A stretch of 64,000 bases of DNA from Lumnitzera littorea. Taxonomy: Eukaryota > Streptophyta > Magnoliopsida > Myrtales > Combretaceae. The position numbers were made by a program, and so were the translations under genes. The notes beneath the pieces are model-generated. The model searched no databases. It was not told where the DNA came from and saw nothing but the letters and a program-made list of their open reading frames with translations. The stretch lies in NCBI GenBank assembly GCA_024138015.1, contig JAMXBB010000003.1:73553813-73617812 (forward strand), given 5' to 3'. Of this stretch, positions 26,290 through 36,227 are shown one piece after another (position 1 is the stretch's first letter; each line of letters starts with the position of its first letter).

Positions 26290-27060
26290 TGTAATATACT
26301 TATAAAAAATGATTATGATGTCCAACAATTAATGACATCCTTACAAGGACATGGTGGAGTAAGCAATTTAGTAAAAATATACATTAAGGTTCATGAAATT
26401 GACATCCCCACTCCCCATTGTTAAGTATGATTTTAGAGGGTATGACGGGAATGTTGGGTTTGAGGTAGAATATCAAGTGTCTCAATCTTAATCGACTCCA
26501 CATAGTGATATACCTACTAATAGTAGCATACCTCATCATAATGACATAATGATCATGATTGAATCCAACAAGGATATAGATGTAGAAAACGAACAAGCTT
26601 GTAAGGACATTGACAAAGACTTAGACAATACTGAATCTAATCCTGATATTGGTCAAAGTGAAGGGTAGCTCTAAGAAGTTGAAGAAGTTGAAAGGTTGAG
26701 TAAGAGAAATGATTGGAGGTAGGGATTGGCTACAGATGTGGATGTAGTTAAGATGTAAAAATCCATGCCATTCTACAAGGCACTAGTTGATGGTGGCATT
26801 GTATTGTCCTAGGATAATGTAGATGATGATGAGTAGAGTGACAATGATGAATTTAAGGTGGGAGTGCGGTTATCGAAAAAAGAACACTTAAAGATAGTAA
26901 TAAAAATGCATCATGTTATAAACCATCACGACTTCATGGTGAAGGATGCTTGGTGTAGCTCTATCACAAACCTTGCCTTGCGTTATAGATGGATGCAGGT
27001 AAGATTAATGGGCTGCTTATTTTACTCTAAGTATGGGCGTAGGAGCACTTCCCATACATA
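26290..27060 (+). pseudogene. MULE-type transposase N-terminal relic
   Basis: One reading gives an acidic stretch (NKDIDVENEQACKDIDKDLD, then more D/E-rich sequence with stops). After that comes DEFKVGVRLSKKEHLKIVIK and HHVINHHDFMVKD. MuDR-family transposases begin with an acidic, D/E-rich leader followed by an F-x-V/L-G-M-x-F-x-S/K-x-x-E-F-K-x-A-V motif at the start of their DNA-binding region, which fits this layout. Several stops interrupt the leader. No DDE catalytic core or SWIM zinc finger was recognised, and the 900 bp that follow give no clear domain before the gypsy element cuts in at 27974. The call rests on motif resemblance. Confidence 0.4.
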
Positions 27061-27968
27061 GCTCTATAATGTAGTCGAGTCACGATAGTAGTAAACAATT
27101 GACTGTTGATAAGCCGATTGGGGGGGGAGGGGGGGTGGGGTGTAGAGTTCAATGTTATGTAGTTTCCTACATATGTTATTGGCCTGTATAGGGATACATT
27201 TGATTGTTAGCGTCTAGAGTAGGTACATAACTTATTAACTACAGTTTTATTTTCTTCTATAACATTACGTGGCTAAATGTTCTAATTAGTTGATTTTGCA
27301 AGTTGTATAGATGCCTTACTCACATGACGATAAAGGTAGACTTCCTACTTTTTATCGTGTCGGTAGTGATATATGGATTGTGTAAGTACCACTGATTTGC
27401 TTCTATGTAGTCAAGTTCTATTTCTCGAATTATGTAACATGACAATTCAGCGAGATCAAGGGGAATCCTACCCTTATAAATACATCCTGAAAGCTGTACG
27501 ATATAGACTTACGAGGTTAGGCAGAGACAAATTAGGTCACTATACACGCTAGTTGGTTGGAATAGTGGGTGGATTAGCATAATAAGATTATTCCTATAGT
27601 ACCATCATTCAGTATAGCTTAAGACTACAATAAATGGTACTAGCAAGTCAATCACTAATATGTTGTCTAATCAAGAGCCTCCTGGGTATACATGATATGC
27701 GTTTGGGTTCATTCTCCTTGACTAAAACTATACTTATGCCTTTATAAGCTAACAAAGTTGTTTTTTATAACATGTAGGTGGGTTTTATCCATATGCTACC
27801 TCAGAGGTCATATGAGGATATCATGGCATAGTAGTTAGGAGTAGATACCGTGATTCAACAACTTAAGGGTGTTCACTTGATTGATGCACCAAGGCTAGTA
27901 TTAGGTATTGAGCAGGGTGACTCTTCGCCTTATGATCCTTAATAAGGAGGATGTTGTTGATCGTGAAG
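27061..27968. other. Unassigned DNA between the MULE relic and the gypsy insertion
   Basis: No open frame of useful length. Base composition is more balanced than in the spacer DNA of 1-10 kb, which suggests old coding sequence, perhaps the rest of the MULE relic, but no domain could be read. It contains the G-run at 27120-27140. Confidence 0.35.
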
Positions 27969-27973
27969 ATGGG

Positions 27974-28819
27974 TGATGGGAATCAAGCTATTAGACCTCT
28001 TACCCGCAGTAGAGCCTGAGAACTAGAGGGGCTGGCATGACAAATCCTCCTATTCCAACCAACCCCCACTGAGGTCGAGTACTTCTTTATCGAGTCACTT
28101 TTAATGCTGTACTGTATGACCATCCATTGTTCTTTGGTATGTTAAGTTGATGAATACTCTCTAGTGCCAAGTCGACCAATTACTCGACATCTTCCTTGCT
28201 AAAAGTTGTGAGAGAGAGACTGGATTGACTAGGCCATTCTTGCTCGAACAAACCCATCTGTCTGTACTTTCTATTCGCATCTCCTAACAACCTTTCCGAT
28301 GCAACATCGCCATGTGTGTAGTATTATGTGTAGAATCTGTAGCACCAATGATTGTTTTCCTTGTATATTCATTTTTACCTTTTTGTATCATGTACATTGC
28401 TTCTTTAAGAAATGTCCTTTTTGTCTTTTTCCCTTTTAGGCAAGTTATCCCTTCTTACGGGTGTAAATGCCCTTGTACTTATAGCTGTAGGAGATCAAAT
28501 TATCCTCAATATAATTGAATACTTTTTTTCCTTACGTAAACACTATTATTTACCTTTGACATCACTTTTATCCTTTCCCTTAAGAAAGGTTAGGTGGCGA
28601 GTAACCTCATTGGACCAATTCGAACGTCATATCGAATTGTGCCATGAGTCTTCGGAAGTTCCATTAGTGTGTCATATCCTCTGGAGCTGTTAATGAGTTT
28701 TGCTTACTATTTTCATTCTTCATTTCTTTACCCTTTCGTACCTTTCCTCATTACCCTCTTTTTAAGCTTAGACCCATTCAGCGATCGACTTTGTCTATTC
28801 TTAGTCATAGTTTGCATCA
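27974..28819 (+). repeat. 5' LTR of the gypsy element
   Basis: 846 bp, starting TGATGGGAATCAAGC and ending TTTGCATCA. It aligns along its length with the 3' LTR, including TGTAGCACCAATGATTG, a TTGTATATTCATTTTTACC block and AAGAAAGGTTAGGTGGCGAG. It contains a single copy of the word that is triplicated in the 3' LTR. Confidence 0.85.
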
Positions 28820-28822
28820 TCT

Positions 28823-28834
28823 TGGTATCGGAGC
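28823..28834 (+). other. Primer binding site (initiator Met tRNA type)
   Basis: TGGTATCGGAGC follows the 5' LTR after three bases. The usual plant site complementary to the 3' end of initiator tRNA-Met is TGGTATCAGAGC, so there is one mismatch. It fixes the orientation and the end of the 5' LTR. Confidence 0.8.
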
Positions 28835-28990
28835 AAAGGTTTTGTATGAGCTGTAGTTAGTTCTTCTTGAATTCTGTTATACTTTGTTTTGTGTGTAAGA
28901 AACATAGCAAGTTACTATGTTCATTGACTACTATGTTGTTAGCTGTTTACTTTTTAAAGTGTTTGTTTGAATTTGAATTTGTGAGGAAAA

Positions 28991-30247
28991 ATGACAAACC
29001 CAAGTATAAATGTTAATGCTAGTGATGACAGTGGAGTTATCTACCATAGACGACAATCTCAAGGAACTCCTAGAAGTATTGACGAAAGATTTGATGAGGT
29101 AGCTAACCTATTGGTAGATCTGACCCGAGCTATTCATGCTTTATCTTGTCGATCTACTGAGGCCACGCAAAACACTTCACAAGCTACTTAACTTATTAGA
29201 GGTCAGAACCTAGCTCGACCAGTTTGAGATGGAGGAGGTGGTAGATGAGTAAGGCGAAGGATGGACCTGAGGGAGCTTGATGAGGAGGAAGAAGAGTATT
29301 TTAAAGAGGAGCATGTAAGAGTCCCCAGAGCATCCGACCATGTAAAGCTTTGAATTCCAAGTTTCAATGGATTTGGGAATGCTGATGAGTATCTGGATTG
29401 GGAAGAAAAGGTAAAGCATGTATTTGATTACTATTAATATGAAGATCATGAGAAAGTGAGGATTGTTGCTATTGAAATTTTCGGATATGCCGCCATGTGG
29501 TGAGAGAATTTTTAAGCTATGATAAGAAGAGAAGGGTACCGAGAGATTAACACCTGGCCCAAGATGAAGAGGGTGCTTAGAAACAAATTTATGCTGGAAA
29601 CTTATCTCCAAGATACTTTCACTCGGCTTCAGGAGCTGAGACAAGGAAGCTGAACAGTTGATGAATATGTTCAAAAATTCCAAATATTTATGATAAGATG
29701 TGAAGTAAAGGAATCATTACCCCAAACAGTCTCAAGGTTTATTATTGAGTTGAGAGGAGACATTCAAGACATTGTAGAGCTCCAATGATTTGACATGATG
29801 GATGAAGTTGTTACGATTGCCCAGCTAGTAGAGAGGCAAAGAAGGAGTCAAGTAATGACCAGAGTGCCGACTAGCCAACTAAGATAGGCAAGTCACCGAG
29901 CTTAGTCTAGTAGTAAGCTGAGCAAAAGAGTTGATGTCAGACTTGAGTAGAAAGGCCAACCCGAAGATGTAGTGTCCACCTGAACATAAGAGAAGGGGCA
30001 AGGGTTTGATAGGAAGACCAGCCATATCAAGTACTTCAATTGTCAAGGGTTCGGACACATGGCTGCTCAGTGCTCAAACCAAAGGATGATGGTTATTAAG
30101 AGAGACATCTCGAAATTAGAAGTAGAGAGCATGGATGATGAACCTAAGGAGGAGGAGGTTCCTACCGAGAAGGAAAATGTTGAGAAAGAGTTGATGGAGG
30201 AGGAAGTATTTCCCGAAGACTTGGACCAATTACTCATGGTTATCTAA
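28991..30247 (+). pseudogene. gag of the gypsy element, with stops
   Basis: The frame opens at the ATG at 28991 (MTNPSINVNASDDSGVIYHR) and stays in one frame to 30247 apart from about a dozen stops. Recognisable parts of the plant gypsy gag are the IPSFNGFGNADEYLDWEEKV block near 29350-29410, a W-P-x-M-K-R-x-L-R-x-K-F block near 29555-29590, the LQDTFTRLQELRQGS block near 29610-29650, and an ESLPQTVSRF stretch near 29710. The CCHC zinc knuckle at about 30030-30070 reads KYFNCQGFGHMAAQC, so the first cysteine is replaced by tyrosine. An acidic D/E-rich tail follows. Most stops are TGA, TAG or TAA where the family has R or Q, consistent with C-to-T decay; one is a lost tryptophan. The antisense 157-codon open frame at 29210-29683 is a shadow of this gag. 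Confidence 0.85.
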
Positions 30248-30253
30248 TGAACT

Positions 30254-30571
30254 ATGAGCGTAGAACCTTCACGAGAGGAGCAGAGGGAGAATTTGTTTCA
30301 TACCACCTGCAAGGTGAATGATCAAATGTGTGCTCTCATTATGGATAGTGAAAGTTTCACCAATGTGGCATCGGGTGATCTTGTTTCAAAACTGAAGCTA
30401 TCAACTGTTGCACATCTTAGGCAATACAAGTTGCACTGGTTGAGTGAGAAAGGAGCATTATATGTCACTCAGCAAATACTGCTGTTGATCACTATAGGGA
30501 ATTACTCTGACCAGATCCTCTACGACTTGCTGCATATGTGTGCTTCCTACGTGTTGTTGGGTAGACCATAG
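30254..30571 (+). pseudogene. Aspartic protease region of the gypsy element
   Basis: This part is in the same frame as gag, after a single stop near 30245. The family active-site motif is D-S-G-S/A-x-x-N; here it reads MDSESFTNVASGDLV near 30340-30380, so the glycine after D-S is replaced by glutamate. That change alone should inactivate the enzyme. The later hydrophobic strand and the LLGRP motif (near 30556-30570) are kept. Confidence 0.8.
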
Positions 30572-30839
30572 TTGTTTAATAGGAGAGTTATATATGATGG
30601 CTATAAGAACACGTATATGTTGGAAAAGGATGACCGAAAGATCATGCTAAATCCGATGTCGCTGAGAGAAGTTCACAAGATATAGATGAAACTCACTCAT
30701 GGATTAAAGAAAGCTCTAGTAATGAGTTGAGTCGAGCTTCGAGAGACTATCAATGCTAACGAGCCGACCTTATTGTTGGTCAAGCGACTATTGGAAGTAA
30801 AGGAGCGGGCTATGCTTCTCCAGGAAATCAAAGAGTTAC

Positions 30840-31330
30840 TAGATGACTATGCCGACTTGTTCCTTGAAAAGTTACCTGAAGGGTTGCCTCAAGTCAAGGC
30901 ATAGAGTACTGTATTAACTTAGTACCCGGTGCTGCACTGTTGAATAAGCCAGCTTATCAGATAAATCTTGAGTAGGCTTCTGAACTTTAAGTCAAGTCAA
31001 TGAGTTGCTAGAGAGAGGTTATGTGAGAAAGAGTCTCAACCCTTGTGCTGTGCTTGCACTTTTAGTGTCGAAGAAGGATGGAACTTAGTAGATGTGTGTT
31101 GACAGCCAAGCCATAAATAAAATCACGATCAAATATAAGTATCTAATCCCCAGGCTAGAAGACATGTTAGATGAGTTGAGTGGAGCTAAGATTTTTAGCA
31201 AGATTGATCTTAAATCCGACTACCATCAAATCTGTATGAGATTAGGAGACAAGTAGAAGACTGCATTCAAGACTCGATAAGGACTTTATGAGTGGATGAT
31301 CATGCCCTTCAGCTTGTTGAATGCCCCGAG
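30840..31330 (+). pseudogene. N-terminal half of reverse transcriptase, cut off
   Basis: Family blocks read in order with stops between them: an E-K-L-P-x-G-L-P-like entry near 30870, a KKDGT block near 31073-31090, AINKITIKYKYLIPRLEDML near 31110-31170, the FSKIDLKSDYHQI block with the first catalytic aspartate near 31194-31232, then TAFKTR and LYEWMIMPFSLLNAP near 31262-31328. The sequence then jumps straight into the integrase zinc-finger region. The YxDD motif with the other two catalytic aspartates, the connection domain and the RNase H are absent. The break lies at about 31326-31335. Confidence 0.85.
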
Positions 31331-31335
31331 GGGGG

Positions 31336-32430
31336 AAATTGTACGTACCAACTTGTTCCCTACGAGAATTATTAATTGGGGAAGCCCATAATGGAGGACT
31401 GTTCAAACACTTTGGAGACAAAAGGACCCATGAACTATTGAATGGCCGATTCTTTTGGTTGAGAATGTGAAGAGATGTGCATCAAGTTTTTGAAAGCTAT
31501 GCTGTGCATAAAAAGGCCAATTGTTGAGCCGAACAAAGGAAAGCAATGCCCTTACTTATTCCGATGAGGCCGTGGATTGAATTGAGTATGGATCTTGTTC
31601 TTGAACTGCCACGAATTGCCCAAGCCAAAGATTCTATGATGGTTGTCGTGGATTGGTTTAGTAAGATGGCACACTTCGTGCTCTATACCAAAACTAATGA
31701 CGTTTCGGCTATTGCTTTTCTTTTTTTTATAGGAGATTGTGCAAATACACGGTGTGCTTGGAATTGTAGTCTTTGATAGAGACCCAAAGTTCTTGAGCCA
31801 TTTTTGGAGAACCCTGTAGAGTTGGTTGGGAACCAAATTACTCTTCAATACCTCACGTCACCCCCAAATTGACGGCCAAACAAAGGTGGTATATCGTACT
31901 TTGGGGTTATTGCTCCGAGCTGTAGTAGGCAAGAACTTAGCTGATTGAGACGTGTACCTATCAGTGGTCGAGTTCGCCTATAATCTAACTGTACATGATG
32001 CTACTAAGTAGACTCCCTCCGAGGTGGTCTATGGATTCAATCCCGAATTGCCCCTCGACCATGCCCTTGTACTAGCATCCATGCAAGAGGACCCTGATGC
32101 CTTGGCCAAAGCACAATCCTTTCTGCACATCTATGATGAGGTTACTTAGCACATCGACCAAGCTACCAGAAGATTTTGAGAAAAGACCAAGGGTAAGTTG
32201 GCCAAACAATTTCAATAGGGAGAATTGGTATGGCTATACCTTAGTAAGGAATAGTTCTCAAATAAAAGGAAGAACAAATTGTCTACAAGAGCGAAAGGAC
32301 CTTTCAGAATCTTCTAGAAAATTAGTGACAATGCCTACAAGTTGGAAGTGCCTGAGGACTATGTGGTTTTTAACGACTTCAACATTGGCAACCTCAGTCC
32401 ATATTACCTTGATGAAGAACTAAGCAAATA
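31336..32430 (+). pseudogene. Integrase region of the gypsy element, frameshifted
   Basis: After the deletion point come a damaged HHCC zinc-binding region (EAHNGGLFKHFG near 31380-31415, with the CxxC pair changed) and the start of the integrase core (WIELSMDLVLELP near 31572-31610 and MVVVDWFSKMAHFV near 31640-31680). Then come the D-R-D/P-K-F block near 31775-31800, the HPQIDGQT block near 31858-31885 and a YNLTVHDAT-like block near 31980. The C-terminal RNA/DNA-binding tail (near 32280-32420) closes with a D-F-N-I-x-N-L-S-P-Y-Y motif; no chromodomain follows. At least two frame changes split it. The core aspartates and the region of the glutamate can be located, but stops make it non-functional. 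Confidence 0.8.
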
Positions 32431-32471
32431 CCATTTGGATTTGATCCCAAATCCAAAATCTAAAACAACTT

Positions 32472-32479
32472 AGAGGGAA
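32472..32479 (+). other. Polypurine tract
   Basis: AGAGGGAA directly precedes the TG of the 3' LTR, as expected for the plus-strand primer of an LTR retrotransposon. Confidence 0.7.
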
Positions 32480-33389
32480 TGATGGGAATCAGGCTATCGG
32501 ACCTCTTATCTATGGCCCAGCTTAAGGACTAGAGGGCTAGCACGATGAATCCTTCTTTTCTAACTAACCCCTACCGCTGCCGAAGCCAACTACTTCCTTA
32601 CCAAGTCACCTTTAATGCCATGTTGTATAATTACCCACTGCTCTGTGGTATGCCGAGTTGATGAATACTCTCCAATGCCGAGTTGATGAATACTCTCCAA
32701 TGCCGAGTTGATGAATACTCTCCAATGCCGAGCTGACCAATTACTTGGTATCTTCCTTATCAAGAAGCTAAGAGAGAGAGACCAGACTGATTAGGCTATC
32801 TCTACTCAGAGAAACCTATCTATTCGTACTTTTTGTTCGCATTTTTTAACAATCTTGCCAATGCAGCATTGCATGTATACAGTATCATGTCTAGAATCTG
32901 TAGTACCAATGATTGTTTTCCTTGTATATTCATTTTTACCCTTTTGTATCATGTACATTGCTTCTTTAGAAAATGTCATTTTTGCCTTTTCCTTTTTAGG
33001 TAAGTTGCCCTAATTTATGGGTATAAATACCCTTGTACTTATAGCTAGAAGGATCGGATTACCTTCAATACAATTAAGTACTTTTCTTCCTTGCGTAAAC
33101 AGTATTGTTTACTTTCGGCATCACTCTTATTCTTTTCCTTAAGAAAGGTTAGGTGGCGAGTAACCTTATTGGACCAATTCGTGCATTATATCGAATTGTG
33201 CTATGAGTCCTTAGAAGTTCCATTAGTGCATCGTATCCTTTGGAGCTGTTCATGAGTTTTGCTTACTGTTTTCATTCTTCATTTCTTTACCCTTTCGTAC
33301 ATTTCCCCATTACCCCCTTTTCAAGCTTTTTGTAAGTTTGGACCTATTCAGTGATCGACCTTGTTTGTTCTTAGTCATGGTTCGCATTA
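32480..33389 (+). repeat. 3' LTR of the gypsy element
   Basis: 910 bp, starting TGATGGGAATCAGGC and ending TTCGCATTA directly before the ATGGG target duplication. It is 64 bp longer than the 5' LTR; 50 bp of this comes from the 25-bp triplication at 32651-32725. The usual terminal CA has become TA. Confidence 0.85.
32651..32725 (+). repeat. Perfect 25-bp triplication inside the 3' LTR
   Basis: A 25-bp unit beginning TGCCGAGTTGATGAATAC is present three times head to tail at 32651, 32676 and 32701 without a single difference. It is followed by a partial diverged copy. The 5' LTR has only one corresponding copy (about 28140-28170). Confidence 0.95.
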
Positions 33390-33394
33390 ATGGG

Positions 33395-36227
33395 GGCAGG
33401 GTAGGGGTTAAGAGTGACAATAGGTTAAGTTCAATGATTGGGACAATCCGTCTTTAGAGCACTCATTGGCAGTAGCATCTCCTAAACCACTTGAATTTGA
33501 GTTTCAAATACCTTCCATTAGGGAGTGCTTTGGCCGTCAGATCTTTCATACCCCCTTCATTGTAGAGATCTCTAGTAGTTAGGTTTGTACTCTCCCTGTA
33601 CCATTAAGGAGGCTAGTTGAAGATTACCATAATGACACAAGAAAGGGACTCATGTAGGTAAACTTTACTCTAATCCTCATGCATGCATCATACCCTGATG
33701 CTTACAGTTATGATTGGCTAAAGATCACTTAGTTGAATGTAGACCAAATGGTGTAGCCCTAGCTTAATCTAGATCTTCAAGATGTTCGTCCATATACGTA
33801 TCGATGACATTAGCTAGGCACTAGATTTGGATGTTTCATATTTTTTTATTATATTTGATCTTTACTTTGTGAACATTATATAGATATTTAAAAGTAGTAA
33901 TAGAGCTTTAATATTACTTAAGTATCATTTTCCATCTTCTCATTAAACTTTTCTTTTGCTCTATCTGTTATTGTATTCATAATTACCAAACCTAGAAATT
34001 ACTATAATATTTCATATTACAGGTATAGATAAGTTTGAATGATAGTTTGGTAAGTTTGCAATATTTTGTATAATGTTAGCTGTAGGTGTAAAGTTTAGGT
34101 TGCTTAAGCTTTGTTGTAGATGGAGAGTTAGGATATTTTGATGTACTTGATTTGAGTGAATATATTATTATAAATTAAGGTTCTTCAACTGTATTAGAAA
34201 TTATTGTGATAATTCCATATTTAAAATCGCCTCTTGGATAAGCCTTTTTAGACCATAAGTGCCATATTCCTAGGAATATTTTCCCAAGAGTGGTATTTTA
34301 GATATTTTTTTTTTGCTATTTTTTTTTCCTTTTCCCTTAGGGTTTTGAGTTTGGAAAAGACCCTTTCTTTTTTTTTTTCCTCTTACCTATTTTATTTTAT
34401 TTTCTTCCTTTTAGAACTAATAGTTCTTAATAGTGTTATTTTTTTTTTCAATATTTTTGAAAGCAAAAGTACCCTAAGTATAAAGTATAATACATGGATA
34501 TCTAAAGTGAAAAAGCATGATAATACAGGTACTTTGTGGGTGCCAAAGGCATTGCCCATGGGGGGCTAGGCATCGCCTAAGGGTGCCCAAGCATTGATAG
34601 TGCTTCGCCAAGTATTGCCCAAGGGTGCCCAAGCATCCGTAGTGCTTCGCCTTAGCCCAATTAAGATTATAGATAAGTAAAACAATAGTAACTATAGAAG
34701 TAAATATAATAGAAAATGGTAACTATATAGTTAAAAAGATTTGTATGTAATAGGTAGTCATTGATAAGTTTTAGGATATGCTTAAATTCTTTTAGTAACT
34801 ATCATGTAGATATATTTAGTAGTTAAAATTATGAAATATTAAGTTGTTAGTTATAGGTAATTACAAAAGGACTTTCCCTTTAATGTAATAGATATAATAC
34901 AATCTAACTTACACACTATATGGTTATTTTATTATGTACAACAATATGAATAGTTATTTCATGTGTAATTGCTATTTCCATTACTAATATATTTAGAATT
35001 AAAAATTTCCCCAATTAAAATTGTTCTAAGTCAAGCACACAACAACTATTCATCAAATTCTTGTAAAATTGTGATTGATCTTAAGATTGGAAATATGCTA
35101 TCCTCTTCCCTTTTTTTCATTATTTAACAAGTTTTCATTAACATTTTGTTTATTTGGTATAAGGGAAGCAATTATGAAGGAAAGAAATATGAGAGTATTT
35201 GATTCCTTCTATGCGTTTGGATAATAAAGAGAAGGAAAGTAGAAGGAATGTTAATCATTGATAAAAGACAAAATGAAATAAAAAATAATGAGAGAGTGAA
35301 AAAAATGGAATAAGAAAAGGGATAGAATGGGAAATTCAATAACTTTCCCTCTTCTTTCCCTCCAAATTGGAGGGGAACAAAAGTTAATGGAGCCTATGAG
35401 AAACTTTTCTTCCAAAATTCATTCCCATCCCTTCCCCTTCCCCCTTCCCTCCTCTTTTTCCTTCATTTCTCAAGTAAGGGGAAATGTCTTGAAATTTGTA
35501 TTTTCCTTTTACTTTCCTTCTCTTTCTAATTCCTTCCTTCATCTAAAACATAGTGTAAAGTTCTTACTCATTGCTTAAGACCCACTTAATAATTAAGTCG
35601 TTAGCTTTGGATTCTTCCAATGAGTTTTGTTATCATGTATGAGAAGATTTGCATAAATTGTAGAAAGGAGCTAAGGAAGATTTGAGTTTGGTATCACATC
35701 TTCTATATGGTTCCCTTAAGTCAATGTTTGAAATTTTAATGATAGTCGTGTTAGTTGAGTTCGATTAAATGATGATACCAAGCATATTTTAGAATTGTAA
35801 GGCCTTATGATAACCTCTCTATTTACTCTTGTTTCAGTAGGATGATAATGCCTATTTCATTATGGGAACTTCTTGGTGATGTTTCACCTTCAAAATTCTA
35901 AGCTAACATTTGGAATAAGGTTATTCATTTTAGTTGTGTCCATTATAGACATTACAAATTTGTACCAAAGGTCCTCATGACCTAGTTGTTTCATCTCCTG
36001 AATCTTTAAATCAACATGGAATGAATCTTATTCGTGCCATCACTTTTATTGTCTTCTTAGGTGTGAAAAGTAGTAGTGTTAGTATTTGACCATCATGAAT
36101 TCCTATGGAAGCATTTGCATCTTCATTGTTGTTGTATGCATGATCTTTTCTACACTATACGATAAATCCACTCCTAATCATTCAGGAGTCAGCTTAGACC
36201 AACCTTCCTTCCTTCTACTAAAGTTTT
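33395..36227. other. Intergenic and old repeat DNA, no gene seen
   Basis: The first ~450 bp have balanced base composition and probably continue the old DNA that the gypsy element split, but no domain was readable. From 33.9 to 35.3 kb the DNA is AT-rich. A two-copy 42-bp repeat lies at 34581-34652. The region 35330-35560 is strongly pyrimidine-rich (CCCTTCC runs) with a short open frame that is not protein-like. 35.6-36.2 kb is unassigned. Confidence 0.45.
34581..34652 (+). repeat. 42-bp minisatellite, two copies
   Basis: GGGTGCCCAAGCAT begins at 34581 and again at 34623. Each copy ends in AGTGCTTCGCC. The upstream flank (34540-34580) carries further fragments of the same GGCATTGCCC/GGCATCGCC words. 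It is far more GC-rich than its surroundings. Confidence 0.7.

Larger units (their letters stand above)
27974..33389 (+). mobile_element. Ty3/gypsy LTR retrotransposon, internally deleted, with TSD
   Basis: Two direct LTRs (27974-28819 and 32480-33389) start TGATGGGAATCA and end GCATCA/GCATTA. The whole unit is flanked by ATGGG (27969-27973 and 33390-33394), a perfect 5-bp target duplication. A primer site follows the 5' LTR and a purine tract precedes the 3' LTR. The order inside is gag, protease, reverse transcriptase, integrase, as in Ty3/gypsy elements. The internal part is only about 3.7 kb because the catalytic half of the RT and the RNase H are missing. Stops occur throughout and the LTRs have clearly diverged, so it cannot move by itself. 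It is inserted in older repeat DNA next to the MULE relic. Confidence 0.9.

Noticed and set aside
27061..27968. Possible plant mobile domain after the MULE relic
   Set aside because: A few tryptophan/tyrosine-rich words looked suggestive, but no ordered motif series could be read in any frame.
29210..29683. 157-codon minus-strand open frame, the longest in the window
   Set aside because: It is antisense to the gypsy gag, whose plus-strand frame shows family motifs and a zinc knuckle. The minus-strand product has no recognisable domain.
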